Assembly: GCF_010731635.1 (NCBI RefSeq)
Contig: NZ_AP022583.1
Span: 3,596,001-3,660,000 of the forward strand
Source: Mycobacterium noviomagense
GTDB lineage: Bacteria > Actinomycetota > Actinomycetes > Mycobacteriales > Mycobacteriaceae
DNA length: 64,000 nt
Direction of reading: 5' to 3'
This document shows, one piece after another, positions 45,647 to 54,236 of the stretch. A program made the position numbers and the translations under genes. The first letter of the stretch is position 1. Every line of letters begins with the position of its first letter. The notes beneath the pieces were generated by a model. That model was not told where the DNA came from. It saw only the letters and a list, made by a program, of their open reading frames with translations, and made no database searches.

Positions 45647-46471
45647 TTGAACCAGCCACCCGGCGGCATGCCAAACTATCCATACGCGCCTTACCCAATT
45701 CCGTCGGTGCCGGCGAAACGGAACACCGTCGGGCTGATCGCGCTGATTGCCAGCATCATCGGATTCGTCTTCGCTTGCATCCCAGGAGCACTCATCATCG
45801 GCTGGGTGCTACTCCCGATCGCACTCATCCTTGGCATCGTCGGAGTGTGTCTATCGGGTATGTCCAAGGGCACGAGTATCGCCGCGGTCATTACCTCGAT
45901 CGTCGGGATCGTGGTCGGAGTAGTGGTTTTCCTGACGGTGGTTAGCAATGCCTTCAGCAATGCGTTCCACAAATCAGACCTGTCGCCGGCACCTTCAGCG
46001 GCATCAGGCGCACCAGCGCCCGGCAACAACGATGAGACGCCGACCAGCTCTAGCAATAAGCCCGGCAGCAGAGAGAATCCATTGCCCATCGGCGAGCCGG
46101 TACAAAGTCGCGATTGGCAAGTGACTCTCGGTGCTCCCCACGAAGCTTGGGCTCAGATCGCCGCAGAAAACGAGTTCAATGATCCGCCCAAACCGGGCAT
46201 GGAGTACTGGATCGTGCCCGTCACAGCCACTTACACAGGCGACCGCACCGGTAATGCCGGGTCTGACATCACAGTCAAGTTCGTCGGATCGGACAACCGG
46301 ACCTACGACGAATCCTGCGGAGTCATTCCCAACCCGTTGAGCGATGTTGGCGATCTCTACAAGGGCGGATCCGCCGAGGGAAACGTATGCGTGGAGGTTC
46401 CCGCCGGAGCCGACGGGCTCTGGACGCTAACCACCGGCTTCGGCAATCCTGCTTTCTTCACCGCGAAGTAG
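45647..46471 (+). CDS. DUF4190/DUF4352-type membrane-anchored exported protein (cargo gene)
   Basis: 274 residues: a Pro/Tyr-rich lead (MNQPPGGMPNYPYAPYPIP), three hydrophobic segments (about 27-48, 50-70, 76-100), a Ser/Pro linker, and an extracytoplasmic beta domain from about 135 (GEPVQSRDWQVTLGAPHEAW...YWIVPVTATYTGDRTGNAGSDITVKFV) with two Cys. TTG 45647 follows GGGGGA. It lies next to attR, the common place for lysogenic-conversion genes. A chromosomal-type protein carried as cargo; the function is unknown. Confidence 0.75.
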   Translation: MNQPPGGMPNYPYAPYPIPSVPAKRNTVGLIALIASIIGFVFACIPGALIIGWVLLPIALILGIVGVCLSGMSKGTSIAAVITSIVGIVVGVVVFLTVVSNAFSNAFHKSDLSPAPSAASGAPAPGNNDETPTSSSNKPGSRENPLPIGEPVQSRDWQVTLGAPHEAWAQIAAENEFNDPPKPGMEYWIVPVTATYTGDRTGNAGSDITVKFVGSDNRTYDESCGVIPNPLSDVGDLYKGGSAEGNVCVEVPAGADGLWTLTTGFGNPAFFTAK

Positions 46472-46585
46472 CGGTGTTGTCGGGCGGTGGAGGGCATCGA
46501 AGGCAGCCGCTACCGGCCCGAGAGCAAAGGTGCGCGCGGCAGCGCAGCAACCTTTCGTAACGGCGTTGCTAGCGCGCCGACCGTC

Positions 46586-46602
46586 AGGTCATATCTAGGT
46601 CA
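46586..46602 (+). promoter_or_regulatory. AGGTCA pair beside attR
   Basis: AGGTCA at 46586-46591 and 46597-46602, spaced 11 bp, with TC before the first. The same arrangement is at 37674-37692 on the other side of the element. Placed 52 bp from the attR core; candidate integrase arm sites. Confidence 0.55.
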
Positions 46603-46653
46603 CGGACGCTGTTTAGCAGCTCTATATATGCCGATTTATCTGCATAAACACTA

Positions 46654-46678
46654 GTGCGCGGTACTGGGATTGAACCAG
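46654..46678. repeat. attR (25-bp core)
   Basis: 25 bp identical to attL (37532-37556). It comprises the T-arm 3' half and acceptor 3' strand of tRNA-Val(GAC), so integration leaves the tRNA gene whole. Confidence 0.9.
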
Positions 46679-46726
46679 CGACCTCTTCCGTGTCAGGGAA
46701 GCGCTCTCCCGCTGAGCTAACCGCGC
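46655..46726 (-). tRNA. tRNA-Val (anticodon GAC)
   Basis: 72 bases: acceptor GCGCGGT/ACCGCGC, anticodon arm CTTCC-CTGACAC-GGAAG, T-arm GCTGG-TTCAATC-CCAGT, discriminator A. Its 3' end is the attachment core of the integrated element, so that part is now contributed by the element. Confidence 0.95.
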
Positions 46727-46742
46727 CCGGGTCAAGGATTTG

Positions 46743-46813
46743 AGGTGGAGACGGGAATCGAACCCGTGTGCACGGCTTTGCAGGCCGTTGCCTCACCACT
46801 CGGCCACTCCACC
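46743..46813 (-). tRNA. tRNA-Cys (anticodon GCA)
   Basis: 71 bases: acceptor GGTGGAG/CTCCACC, anticodon arm ACGGC-CTGCAAA-GCCGT, discriminator U as normal for tRNA-Cys. Sixteen bases from tRNA-Val(GAC); the minus-strand tRNAs are probably one transcript. Confidence 0.95.
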
Positions 46814-46842
46814 GCGGGGTTTGATGCCACAAGCCACCTTCG

Positions 46843-46915
46843 AGCGGATGACGGGATTCGAACCCGCGACCCTCACCTTGGCAAGGTGATGCGCTACCAA
46901 CTGCGCTACATCCGC
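46843..46915 (-). tRNA. tRNA-Gly (anticodon GCC)
   Basis: 73 bases: acceptor GCGGATG with the matching CATCCGC, anticodon arm TCACC-TTGCCAA-GGTGA, discriminator U. First gene of the minus-strand tRNA run Gly-Cys-Val. Confidence 0.95.
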
Positions 46916-47085
46916 GCGCAGCGGACGAGATCGTCGCCCGGTGCGAAGCACGACGATAGTCCACCTAAGCGGGCCCGCACAAATCTCTTGACGCCTTCCG
47001 GTATACCGCAGGACCACTCATGCAGCGCTTTCTCACAAGGTGGGCGCCGCGTGCTAACCTTCGACCTCGTCCGCCCCTCGGCACC

Positions 47086-47157
47086 GGTCCTGTAGCTCAG
47101 CGGGAGAGCGTCCGCCTCACACGCGGAAGGTCGCTGGTTCGATCCCAGTCGGGACCA
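47086..47157 (+). tRNA. tRNA-Val (anticodon CAC)
   Basis: 72 bases: acceptor GGTCCTG/CGGGACC, anticodon arm TCCGC-CTCACAC-GCGGA, discriminator A. Divergent from the three-tRNA run. Confidence 0.95.
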
Positions 47158-47209
47158 CTTCAAAACGTCGGGCTGCCTTCACGACGCTGATCTGCCTGCC
47201 GACCCGTTC

Positions 47210-49048
47210 TCAGAACCGGAATGCCGGCGCAGGCATGTTGAAATGCGGCATAGCCGGAGCAGGCATCGCCGGAGCAGGGATCGCCGGCGCGGGCATGGCG
47301 GGAATTCGCGGAGCCGCGGGAGCAGGCATGGCCGGAAACGCAGGAGCCGCAGGGGCCGGCATGGCCGGGAACGCCGGAGCCTGGGGTGCGGGCATGACCG
47401 GGAATGCAGGAGCCTGCGGTGTGGCCAGGTGCACCGGCGGCTCCGGCGACCCCAGGTTTAAGGGTGGCTGCGGCGCCGGCATCTGCACCGGTGGCTGCGG
47501 CGCCGGAAGGTGCACTGGGGGTTGCGGCGACGGCACATGCACCGGCGGCTCGGGCGACGGGAAATTCACTGGCGGCTGTGGAGCCTGCACGGGCGGGCTG
47601 GGCAGGTGTACCGGCGGATTCGGCTGGCGCACGGGCGGACTGGGCACATGCACCGGCGGCTGCCGAACCTGAACCGGTGGCTGCGGAACCTGAACCGGCG
47701 GCTGCGGAACCTGCACTGGCGGAACCTGGATCGGAGGCTGAGGGGCCGGCAACTGTACCGGCGGTTGCGGTGCTGGGATGCGAACCGGCGCCGCAGGAAG
47801 CGGCACGGGAACAGGTATCGGCACTGCTGCGGGCGCCGGGGCAGCCATGGGCGCAGGAGCCGGAATCGGCACAGGCGCCGGCGCGGCGGCCGGAACAGGA
47901 ACAGGCGGGGCCGCGGCCGCAACCGGCGGGCTCACTGCCGGAGCTGGCGCGGCCGCGGCCACCACTGGAGCCGACTGGTGCATCGCCTGCGCTTCCGGAG
48001 CAGGGGCTTGTGCGGCCGGCGGCGTCGGTGCCTGTTGCGTCGGCACGATGAGGTTTTGGCCCGGCTCGGGCCGCAGGGCGACCGTCGGGCGGATACCGAT
48101 GGCCAACGAAATCGCCAGCGCCACAACGCCACCCACAACGATCGTGGCCAACGTGCTACCGACCAGCAGCGTCGGGCTGCGCCACGGCCGGGCATCGCTG
48201 CCCACACCGCCGACGGGCTCGTCATCTTCGGCGGCGCTATAGGCCAAATCGGCCGCCGAATCACCAGACGCATCGTCGACGACATCTGCATAAGCGAACG
48301 AGTTGACCTCGCCGGTGCCCGGATCCTGCGCGTAGGCCAAAGCAGCAGTCGACGACGCGAACAGCGGCGCGTTGGCCGAAGCCAGCGCGGCACCACGAGC
48401 CAACGCCGTCTCGGGCTCTTCGGGTGCGCTCACCGCAAGCGGCGTGGCAGCTTCCAGCCGCGGCTTGATCGCCGCGATGTCGACACCGGAGCCGACCAGG
48501 AACAAACCCTCCGGCCGCGATTCCAGCGCTGCCAGGCCGGCGACCATCGAAATCAACCACAGCACTGGGTCGGCGCCGGCCTGAACCCGAGGCAGCGACT
48601 GGCGGCGCACGTCGGTGATCGAACCGTCGGCGGAGTCCACCACAGCCAACGTCGCAGTGTCAGGCTCGACGAACAGCATCGCGATGTGCTCGTAGCCGAT
48701 CGCATTGCCGACCGTCTGAGTCAGCGCGGCCGCGGCCAGAAAAGCCGAGACAAGCATGACGTTCTCGACCTTGTGGGCGGCCAGCGCGTCGCGCAGCGCG
48801 GCGGCCTCGGCTTGGTCGGTCCAGGTGACCCCGGTCGACAGCAGGTGATGACCGGCTTCGGCGGCGCCTTCAAGCGTGCCGAGGATGGCCGCCACCACTT
48901 GTTCGGACGCGCTGCACGCCGGCAAGGCCGGGGAAGTAGAGGTGTCGAAGCGGTCTTCCTCGACCGTCACGCCGTCGCCGTCTTGGCCCTCGACCAGCAC
49001 CAAGCGGACCGTCTCGGGAGCCATCGAGACCCCAAGTACGACGTCCAT
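47210..49048 (-). CDS. DUF7159-type protein with a long proline-repeat C-terminus
   Basis: 612 residues. Residues 1-215 or so form an actin-like/DUF7159 N-terminal domain (MDVVLGVSMAPETVRLVLVEG... GYEHIAMLFVEPDTATLAVVD). One membrane segment lies near 305-330 (TLATIVVGGVVALAISLAIG). The exported part is almost wholly Pro/Ala/Val repeats (units like QPPVQVPQPP, PSPPVHVP, then AFPAMPAPAAP). M. tuberculosis Rv0312 has the same plan. Start set at the ATG of MDVVLGVSM. It probably reaches through the cell wall; the partner is unknown. Confidence 0.8.
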   Translation of the reverse strand: MDVVLGVSMAPETVRLVLVEGQDGDGVTVEEDRFDTSTSPALPACSASEQVVAAILGTLEGAAEAGHHLLSTGVTWTDQAEAAALRDALAAHKVENVMLVSAFLAAAALTQTVGNAIGYEHIAMLFVEPDTATLAVVDSADGSITDVRRQSLPRVQAGADPVLWLISMVAGLAALESRPEGLFLVGSGVDIAAIKPRLEAATPLAVSAPEEPETALARGAALASANAPLFASSTAALAYAQDPGTGEVNSFAYADVVDDASGDSAADLAYSAAEDDEPVGGVGSDARPWRSPTLLVGSTLATIVVGGVVALAISLAIGIRPTVALRPEPGQNLIVPTQQAPTPPAAQAPAPEAQAMHQSAPVVAAAAPAPAVSPPVAAAAPPVPVPAAAPAPVPIPAPAPMAAPAPAAVPIPVPVPLPAAPVRIPAPQPPVQLPAPQPPIQVPPVQVPQPPVQVPQPPVQVRQPPVHVPSPPVRQPNPPVHLPSPPVQAPQPPVNFPSPEPPVHVPSPQPPVHLPAPQPPVQMPAPQPPLNLGSPEPPVHLATPQAPAFPVMPAPQAPAFPAMPAPAAPAFPAMPAPAAPRIPAMPAPAIPAPAMPAPAMPHFNMPAPAFRF

Positions 49049-49201
49049 CGGCCCTCCAAAACCCCTTGAGCTCGCCACGGTCTGGTCGGAGGAGAACACC
49101 GGGCGGGCCGCGGTCTACAACGAAAGTCGTCGCAGCGAAGCAAAACGTTACACCGGCTAATTAAGTCGGAGCTGTGAGTTACCGCGGGTCCGTGGACGGA
49201 A

Positions 49202-50311
49202 CTAGCCCACCCGGAACTTGTCGAGGTCAGCCTGCTTGACGGTCAGCCCGTGACCTGGCGCGGTCCGGTCCGGACGCAGCACGCCCTCCGGCTGAGGGTC
49301 CAAAACCCCGTCGAAGGCCATACCTTCGATTCGCACGTGGTCGTGGAAGTACTCCAGATGCCGCAGATGCCAGATCGCCGTGCCGACCTGGCCGCTGATC
49401 TGAGGCGCGCAATGCAACGACAGATCCATGCCGCGGGCGTCACACAGCGCGGCGACCTTGAGAACCCCCGTGATCCCCAGTGCGCGGGTGACGTCGGCCT
49501 GTAAGCAGTCCACCGCGCCCGCGTCGAGCATGTGGTGGAAATACGGTAAGTCGTAGCCGTATTCGCCCGCGGCGATGTCCATCCCCGGCGGTCCTTGCTC
49601 GCACAGCTGATGTAGCCCGTCGAGATCGTCAGAGGTCACGGGTTCTTCGAACCACCGCACGTCGTACTCGGCGAAGCGTTCGGCCCACAGCAGCGCTTGT
49701 TTGCGGTTGTATGCGCCGTTGGCGTCGACGAACAGCTCGGCCGTATCGCCGATCGCGGATCGGGCGGCGGCCACCCTGTCGACGTCAACCGAAGGGTCGC
49801 GGCCCACCTTCATCTTGGCCCGCGGTATGCCGGCTTCGACCCAGCCGGACAGTTGGGCCTGCAGTGTGTCGTTGTCATAGGAGGTGAACCCGCCGCTGCC
49901 GTAGAGCGGGGTGGCGTCGTGCACCGCGCCGAGCGCGACCACGAGTGGTTCGTCCAGCAACCGTGCCCGCAGGTCCCACAACGCGATGTCTACCGCGGAG
50001 ATCGCCTCGGCCACCACCCCGGGCTTGCCCAGGTTGCGCACCGCGTGCTGCATCTCCGCCCACCGGGCCGGGGGCTGCAGGGCGTCTTTACCCTTGACCA
50101 CCTCCGCCAACTTCGACTCCACCACGGTCACGACAGGGGTCCCCGCATAGGTGTAGCCGGTGCCGGTTTTGCCGCCGGCGCGTGCGGTAACCAGCACGAA
50201 GGTCGTCGAATCCCACGACAACGTGCCATCGGACTCGGGAGCATCGGTGGGAATCGTGTAAGCGGAGGCTTCGACGGATTCGACGGGTACGGCGTCGGCA
50301 TGCACGGTCAT
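49202..50311 (-). CDS. enolase-superfamily enzyme (mandelate racemase/muconate lactonising type)
   Basis: 369 residues. The capping domain (about 1-125) is followed by the barrel with KMKVGRD (catalytic Lys motif), LFVDANGAYNRKQAL (metal Asp), RWFEEPVTSDDL (metal Glu) and IAAGEYGYDLPYF (third metal-site Glu); MDLSLHCAPQISGQ carries the final His region. All metal ligands are present. Abstracts a proton alpha to a carboxylate of a sugar acid or cycloisomer; the substrate cannot be assigned. Divergent from the GH15 gene. Confidence 0.85.
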   Translation of the reverse strand: MTVHADAVPVESVEASAYTIPTDAPESDGTLSWDSTTFVLVTARAGGKTGTGYTYAGTPVVTVVESKLAEVVKGKDALQPPARWAEMQHAVRNLGKPGVVAEAISAVDIALWDLRARLLDEPLVVALGAVHDATPLYGSGGFTSYDNDTLQAQLSGWVEAGIPRAKMKVGRDPSVDVDRVAAARSAIGDTAELFVDANGAYNRKQALLWAERFAEYDVRWFEEPVTSDDLDGLHQLCEQGPPGMDIAAGEYGYDLPYFHHMLDAGAVDCLQADVTRALGITGVLKVAALCDARGMDLSLHCAPQISGQVGTAIWHLRHLEYFHDHVRIEGMAFDGVLDPQPEGVLRPDRTAPGHGLTVKQADLDKFRVG

Positions 50312-50386
50312 GTTCGGTGACTACCCGCAACACAAACGGGGTATGCCCTGCATCGACCAGGTATGTGGCGCGGGCGAAGGGTCAAG

Positions 50387-52171
50387 ATGCAGCAGAAATC
50401 AGCACTCGCCGAAGAGCTTGCGCCGCATGTACTTCGGGAATACGCGTTGCTGGCCGACGGTGAACGGGGAATTGTCGTCGGACCACGCGGTGACTGCTGT
50501 TGGATGTGCGTGCCCCGCTGGGACAGTCCAGCAGTGTTCAGCGCTCTGCTGGGCGGTAACGGCATCTACGCCGTGTCACCGGACCACCCGCGGTTCGTCT
50601 GGGGCGGCCGATACGAAGAGCGGTCGTTGATCTGGCGGTCTCGCTGGGTGACCACCGATGGGATCGTGGAATGCCGTGAGGCACTGGCCTTTCCGGGTGA
50701 CCCGGACACCGCGGTAGTGCTGCGTCGCATCCGCGCGCTGGACGGGCCCGCGCGCGTCCGGATCACGCTAGACCTGCGCGCGAACTTCGGCGCCGACAAA
50801 ATGCGCGACCTTGCCAAAAACAACGGCGTGTGGACGGGCCGATCGGGCCCGCACCGATTCCGCTGGAGCGGGGCCGGCGAAGCACGCCGCCGCGACGACG
50901 GGGCGCTGCAAGCGGTCGTAGATGTCACGCCCGGCCACGACCACGACTTGGTGTTGGAAGTCTCCGATCAAGAACTCCCCAAAGAACCGGTGCGACCCAA
51001 CGACGCCTGGCGCGACACCGAACAGGCTTGGGGCAACGCGGTTCCCGGCTTCTCCGGCACCTTGGCCGACCTCGACACCCAGACCGCGTACGCGGTCCTG
51101 CGCGGGCTGACCAGCAGCGGGGGCGGCATGGTGGCGGCGGCGACGATGTCGCTGCCGGAACGCGCCGAACAAGGCCGCAACTACGACTACCGCTATTGCT
51201 GGATCCGCGACCAGTGCTACGCCGGGCAAGCCGTCGCCGCCGCCGGCGCTTACCCGCTGCTCGACGACGCCGTCCAATTCGTGAGCGAACGTGTGCTCGC
51301 CGACGGTCCGGGACTCAAGCCCGCGTACTCGGTGCTGGGCAAGCCACCTCCCGAAGAACAGGACCTAGACCTGCCCGGCTATCCCGGTGCTGACGTCAAG
51401 ACCGGCAATTGGGTGACCGACCAGTTTCAGCTCGACGCGTTCGGCGAGGCGCTGCTGCTGCTGGCGGCAGCCGCACGGCTCGACCGCCTTGACCGCACCA
51501 CGTGGCGCGCCGTCGAGACGTTGGTCCGGGCGATCGAGGACCGGTGGCGCCAGCCCGATGCCGGCATCTGGGAAATAGACGATCGCCGCTGGGCCCATTC
51601 GCGGCTCATCTGCGCGGCAGGGCTGCGAAGCATCGGCCGGCAGGCGCCCGCGCGGCAGGGGGCCGAGTGGCAACACCTGGCCGACCGCCTGGTCGCCGAC
51701 GCCGATTCGGATTGTTTGCACCCGAGCGGCAGATGGCAACGCGGACCCGACGATCCGCGCATCGACGCTGCGCTGTTGATGCCGTCGATCCGCGGAGCGA
51801 TCCCGGTCAACGATCCACGCACGGTCGCCACGCTCGAGGCGGTGCGCAACGAGCTGGGCTACGACGGCTTCGTGTATCGGTTCCGACCGGACGAGCGGCC
51901 ACTGGGTGATGCCGAAGGTGCTTTTCTGCTGTGCGGTTTCCTCATGGCACTGGCCGATCATCAGTGCGGCAACGATCTTGCGGCCGTCCGATGGTTTGAA
52001 CGCAACCGCACCGCCTGCGGACCACCCGGATTGTTCACCGAGGAATTCGACGTGCGGCAGCGGCAGCTGCGCGGCAACTTACCGCAGGCCTTCGTGCATG
52101 CGCTGCTGTTCGAAACGGCGCATCGACTCGCCGACGGATGCGGCCCTTCGGTCGGCGCCGGGACCGCATGA
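50387..52171 (+). CDS. glycoside hydrolase family 15 protein (glucoamylase/trehalase-like)
   Basis: 594 residues. The N-terminal beta domain (GIVVGPRGDCCWMCVPRWDSPAVFSALLGG) is followed by an (alpha/alpha)6 barrel with NYDYRYCWIRDQCYAGQA (general-acid region), DAGIWEIDDRRWAHSRLICAAG and GNLPQAFVHALLFETAH near the end. GH15 proteins in mycobacteria include a trehalase; this may be a paralogue. ATG 50387 (MQQKSALAEE) follows CGAAGGG. No signal peptide is visible, so a cytoplasmic enzyme acting on trehalose or alpha-glucans is inferred. Confidence 0.85.
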   Translation: MQQKSALAEELAPHVLREYALLADGERGIVVGPRGDCCWMCVPRWDSPAVFSALLGGNGIYAVSPDHPRFVWGGRYEERSLIWRSRWVTTDGIVECREALAFPGDPDTAVVLRRIRALDGPARVRITLDLRANFGADKMRDLAKNNGVWTGRSGPHRFRWSGAGEARRRDDGALQAVVDVTPGHDHDLVLEVSDQELPKEPVRPNDAWRDTEQAWGNAVPGFSGTLADLDTQTAYAVLRGLTSSGGGMVAAATMSLPERAEQGRNYDYRYCWIRDQCYAGQAVAAAGAYPLLDDAVQFVSERVLADGPGLKPAYSVLGKPPPEEQDLDLPGYPGADVKTGNWVTDQFQLDAFGEALLLLAAAARLDRLDRTTWRAVETLVRAIEDRWRQPDAGIWEIDDRRWAHSRLICAAGLRSIGRQAPARQGAEWQHLADRLVADADSDCLHPSGRWQRGPDDPRIDAALLMPSIRGAIPVNDPRTVATLEAVRNELGYDGFVYRFRPDERPLGDAEGAFLLCGFLMALADHQCGNDLAAVRWFERNRTACGPPGLFTEEFDVRQRQLRGNLPQAFVHALLFETAHRLADGCGPSVGAGTA

Positions 52172-52199
52172 AACCACGGCGGACCTGCCAAGGAAGCGT

Positions 52200-52730
52200 T
52201 TGCCAGACAGCGTCGCGGGGTACGTAGCCGCCGTGGAGCCGGTCGACAGAAAGCTCGTCGAACTCTGGAAGCGCAGCAAGATGTACCGGATGTTGCGGTT
52301 GGGCGGCTACGTCGCCTTCAACGTGCCCCGGACCGTCACGGCGCTCGGTGGAGGGCTGCTGCTGGGCATCGTCGTGGCACACCTCTACGTCCTGGCCAGG
52401 GAGACAGCGCTGCCGGTGTATTTCGTCGTCTACGCCACCCTGCTGATCGCCGGGTGCGTGCTGGCCGCGGGCACCATGTGGCTTGCCGTGAATCCTCGTA
52501 TTCCACAACTGGGTTGGTTACTGGGCGACCTGGTATCGGTGGTTTTCCTCGGCCTGTATCTGGGCAGTCGGCCCGTCGCCCTGCCGGGGCTGGTAGCGCT
52601 GACCGGCCGCTGGGACGTCGCACCCGGCTCGTTTGCGGGCGCGTTCGCGCTGGGCTTCATCGCGGTGCACATGTCGGTGCTTCTGGGCATCAACGTCGCC
52701 TACCCGCAACGACAGAACTGGCACGACTAA
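52200..52730 (+). CDS. membrane protein preceding the cytochrome b561/molybdopterin fusion
   Basis: 176 residues with four membrane segments (about 47-65, 72-92, 100-120 and 143-165) after an amphipathic lead (VDRKLVELWKRSKMYRML). TTG 52200 is chosen because AAGGA lies just upstream (52190-52194); a GTG at 52233 is the alternative. It ends 18 bp before the next gene and probably belongs with it as an electron-transfer or anchoring component. No domain recognised. Confidence 0.6.
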   Translation: MPDSVAGYVAAVEPVDRKLVELWKRSKMYRMLRLGGYVAFNVPRTVTALGGGLLLGIVVAHLYVLARETALPVYFVVYATLLIAGCVLAAGTMWLAVNPRIPQLGWLLGDLVSVVFLGLYLGSRPVALPGLVALTGRWDVAPGSFAGAFALGFIAVHMSVLLGINVAYPQRQNWHD

Positions 52731-52748
52731 CGGGAGAAGGCACCGAGG

Positions 52749-54236
52749 ATGACGTTCGACTACCCGCTGTGGCTGCGGATCGACCACTGGCTCAACGTCC
52801 TCTTCCTGACGTTGCTATTGCGCAGCGGGTTCGAGATTCTGGGCACCCACCCCAAGTTGTATTGGCACGAGGACAGCAAGCCCGGCACCGAGTGGGCACG
52901 GTTCACCACGAAGGAAATGCCGACCGACAAGTTGTACGACACCCTCGACGAGGAAGAGTCCTACAGCTCGATCATCGCGTTGCCCGGCCATAAGAAGCTG
53001 GGGATGGGTCGGCACTGGCACTTTTTCGCGGTGATCGGCTGGATTCTCGTCGGAGCGTCCTACTACGTCCTGTTGTTCGCCACCGGCCAATGGCATCGCT
53101 ACTGGCCCTACTCGTGGTCGATCTTCGCCGACGCTTGGAACGACATCGTCGCCTATATGACGTTCAACCTGCCGCCGCTGTTGCCTGGCGAACCGCTTGA
53201 TGCCATCCAAAAGCTGACATACGCCGCTGTCATCTTTCTGCTCGCCCCGTTCCAAATCCTCACCGGCGCTGCGCAGTCGCCGGCAGTCGAGGCACGTTTC
53301 CCGTGGTACGTCCAAATGTGGGGCGGACGGCAATGGGCCCGCAGCCTACATTTCTTCGGGCTGGTCGCCTTCCTGATCTTCATCGTGATCCACCTGTCGA
53401 TGGTGTTCTTCTGGGGCTGGGGCCAGCTGAACGCCGCGATGATTTTCGGCGCCGTCCGCAACATCAACTGGGCGACGTTCTGGTCGTTCGTGCTGATCGG
53501 CACGATCGTCGCCGTCCACGTCGCCGCGACCAAATGGAGCCTGCGCCGACCGGACCAGGTTCACCGCATCCTGGGCGCCATCAACACGCGGGTCAAGCTG
53601 ATGTTGTTGCGGCCGTTGAATTCTCGGCAGAACTACCCGGTGAGCAAACTGTCTAAAGAACACCGCGTCAACGGCAAACCACCATGCTCGCCCGAGTACA
53701 AGATCATGGCGGTGCACAACTTCGTCGACTGGCGGCTGCGGGTCGGCGGATTGGTGGAAAAGCCGGTGACCCTCGATCTGGCCGCATTGCGTGCTCTGGG
53801 CGAACCGGAAACTCAGCGGGTGCTGCACAACTGCGTGCAAGGCTGGACCAGCATCGGTCAGTGGAGCGGTCTGCACCTGAGCAGCCTGGTGGAGTATGTC
53901 AAACCGCTGCCGCAGGCGCGCTACATCTGCTTTCTGAGTATGCAGGACAACAGTCGCGACGAGCCCAGCTCCGACGGCCTGGGGCAGTTCTACGAAGTCA
54001 TGGATCTCGAACTGGCCTACAAGCCGCAGACCATTCTGGCCTACGAGATGAATGGCAAGCCGTTGCCGATCAAGCACGGCGCGCCGCTGAGGTTACGGGT
54101 CGAAACTCAAGTCGGGTTCAAGATGGTCAAGTGGATCAACCAAATCGAGTTCGTCGACGACCACCGCGGCATCGGCATGGGTTTCGGCGGCTGGCGTGAA
54201 GACAACATCCACTACGACAAGGACGTGGAGATCTGA
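52749..54236 (+). CDS. cytochrome b561 domain fused to a sulfite-oxidase-type molybdopterin domain
   Basis: 495 residues. Residues 1-290 or so have five membrane segments with several His on the helices (RIDHWLNVLFL, MGRHWHFFAVIGW, WARSLHFFGLVAF, IVIHLSMVFFW), a di-heme b561/NiFe-hydrogenase b-type pattern. After a linker, residues about 330-480 are a molybdopterin-binding oxidoreductase domain; HNCVQGWTSIGQWSG holds the Cys ligand of molybdenum, and LRVETQVGFKMVKWINQIEF closes it. This joins in one chain what MsrP and MsrQ do as two proteins. The substrate is unknown. Confidence 0.85.
   Translation: MTFDYPLWLRIDHWLNVLFLTLLLRSGFEILGTHPKLYWHEDSKPGTEWARFTTKEMPTDKLYDTLDEEESYSSIIALPGHKKLGMGRHWHFFAVIGWILVGASYYVLLFATGQWHRYWPYSWSIFADAWNDIVAYMTFNLPPLLPGEPLDAIQKLTYAAVIFLLAPFQILTGAAQSPAVEARFPWYVQMWGGRQWARSLHFFGLVAFLIFIVIHLSMVFFWGWGQLNAAMIFGAVRNINWATFWSFVLIGTIVAVHVAATKWSLRRPDQVHRILGAINTRVKLMLLRPLNSRQNYPVSKLSKEHRVNGKPPCSPEYKIMAVHNFVDWRLRVGGLVEKPVTLDLAALRALGEPETQRVLHNCVQGWTSIGQWSGLHLSSLVEYVKPLPQARYICFLSMQDNSRDEPSSDGLGQFYEVMDLELAYKPQTILAYEMNGKPLPIKHGAPLRLRVETQVGFKMVKWINQIEFVDDHRGIGMGFGGWREDNIHYDKDVEI

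Larger units (their letters stand above)
37532..46678. mobile_element. integrated prophage-like / phage-satellite element, about 9.1 kb, in tRNA-Val
   Basis: Bounded by a 25-bp direct repeat (37532-37556 and 46654-46678). The right copy is the 3' end of a tRNA-Val(GAC) gene; the left copy is an isolated remnant. Contents in order: integrase, excisionase, small Cys-rich protein, RecA-fold replication protein with iterons, truncated NUMOD4 protein, two small proteins, HK97-like major capsid, two small head proteins, Zn-ribbon membrane protein (minus strand) and a DUF4190-type membrane protein. No portal, terminase, prohead protease, tail or lysis gene is recognisable. The target and gene order resemble phiRv1/phiRv2; phiRv2 also uses a tRNA-Val as I recall. 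Confidence 0.9.

Noticed and set aside
47235-47672. Plus-strand Gly/Ala-rich frame resembling a PE_PGRS protein (MLKCGIAGAGIAGAG...)
   Set aside because: It is the exact complement of the Pro-rich repeats of the DUF7159 protein; there is no PE domain and no ribosome site, and the minus-strand gene has a recognisable N-terminal domain.
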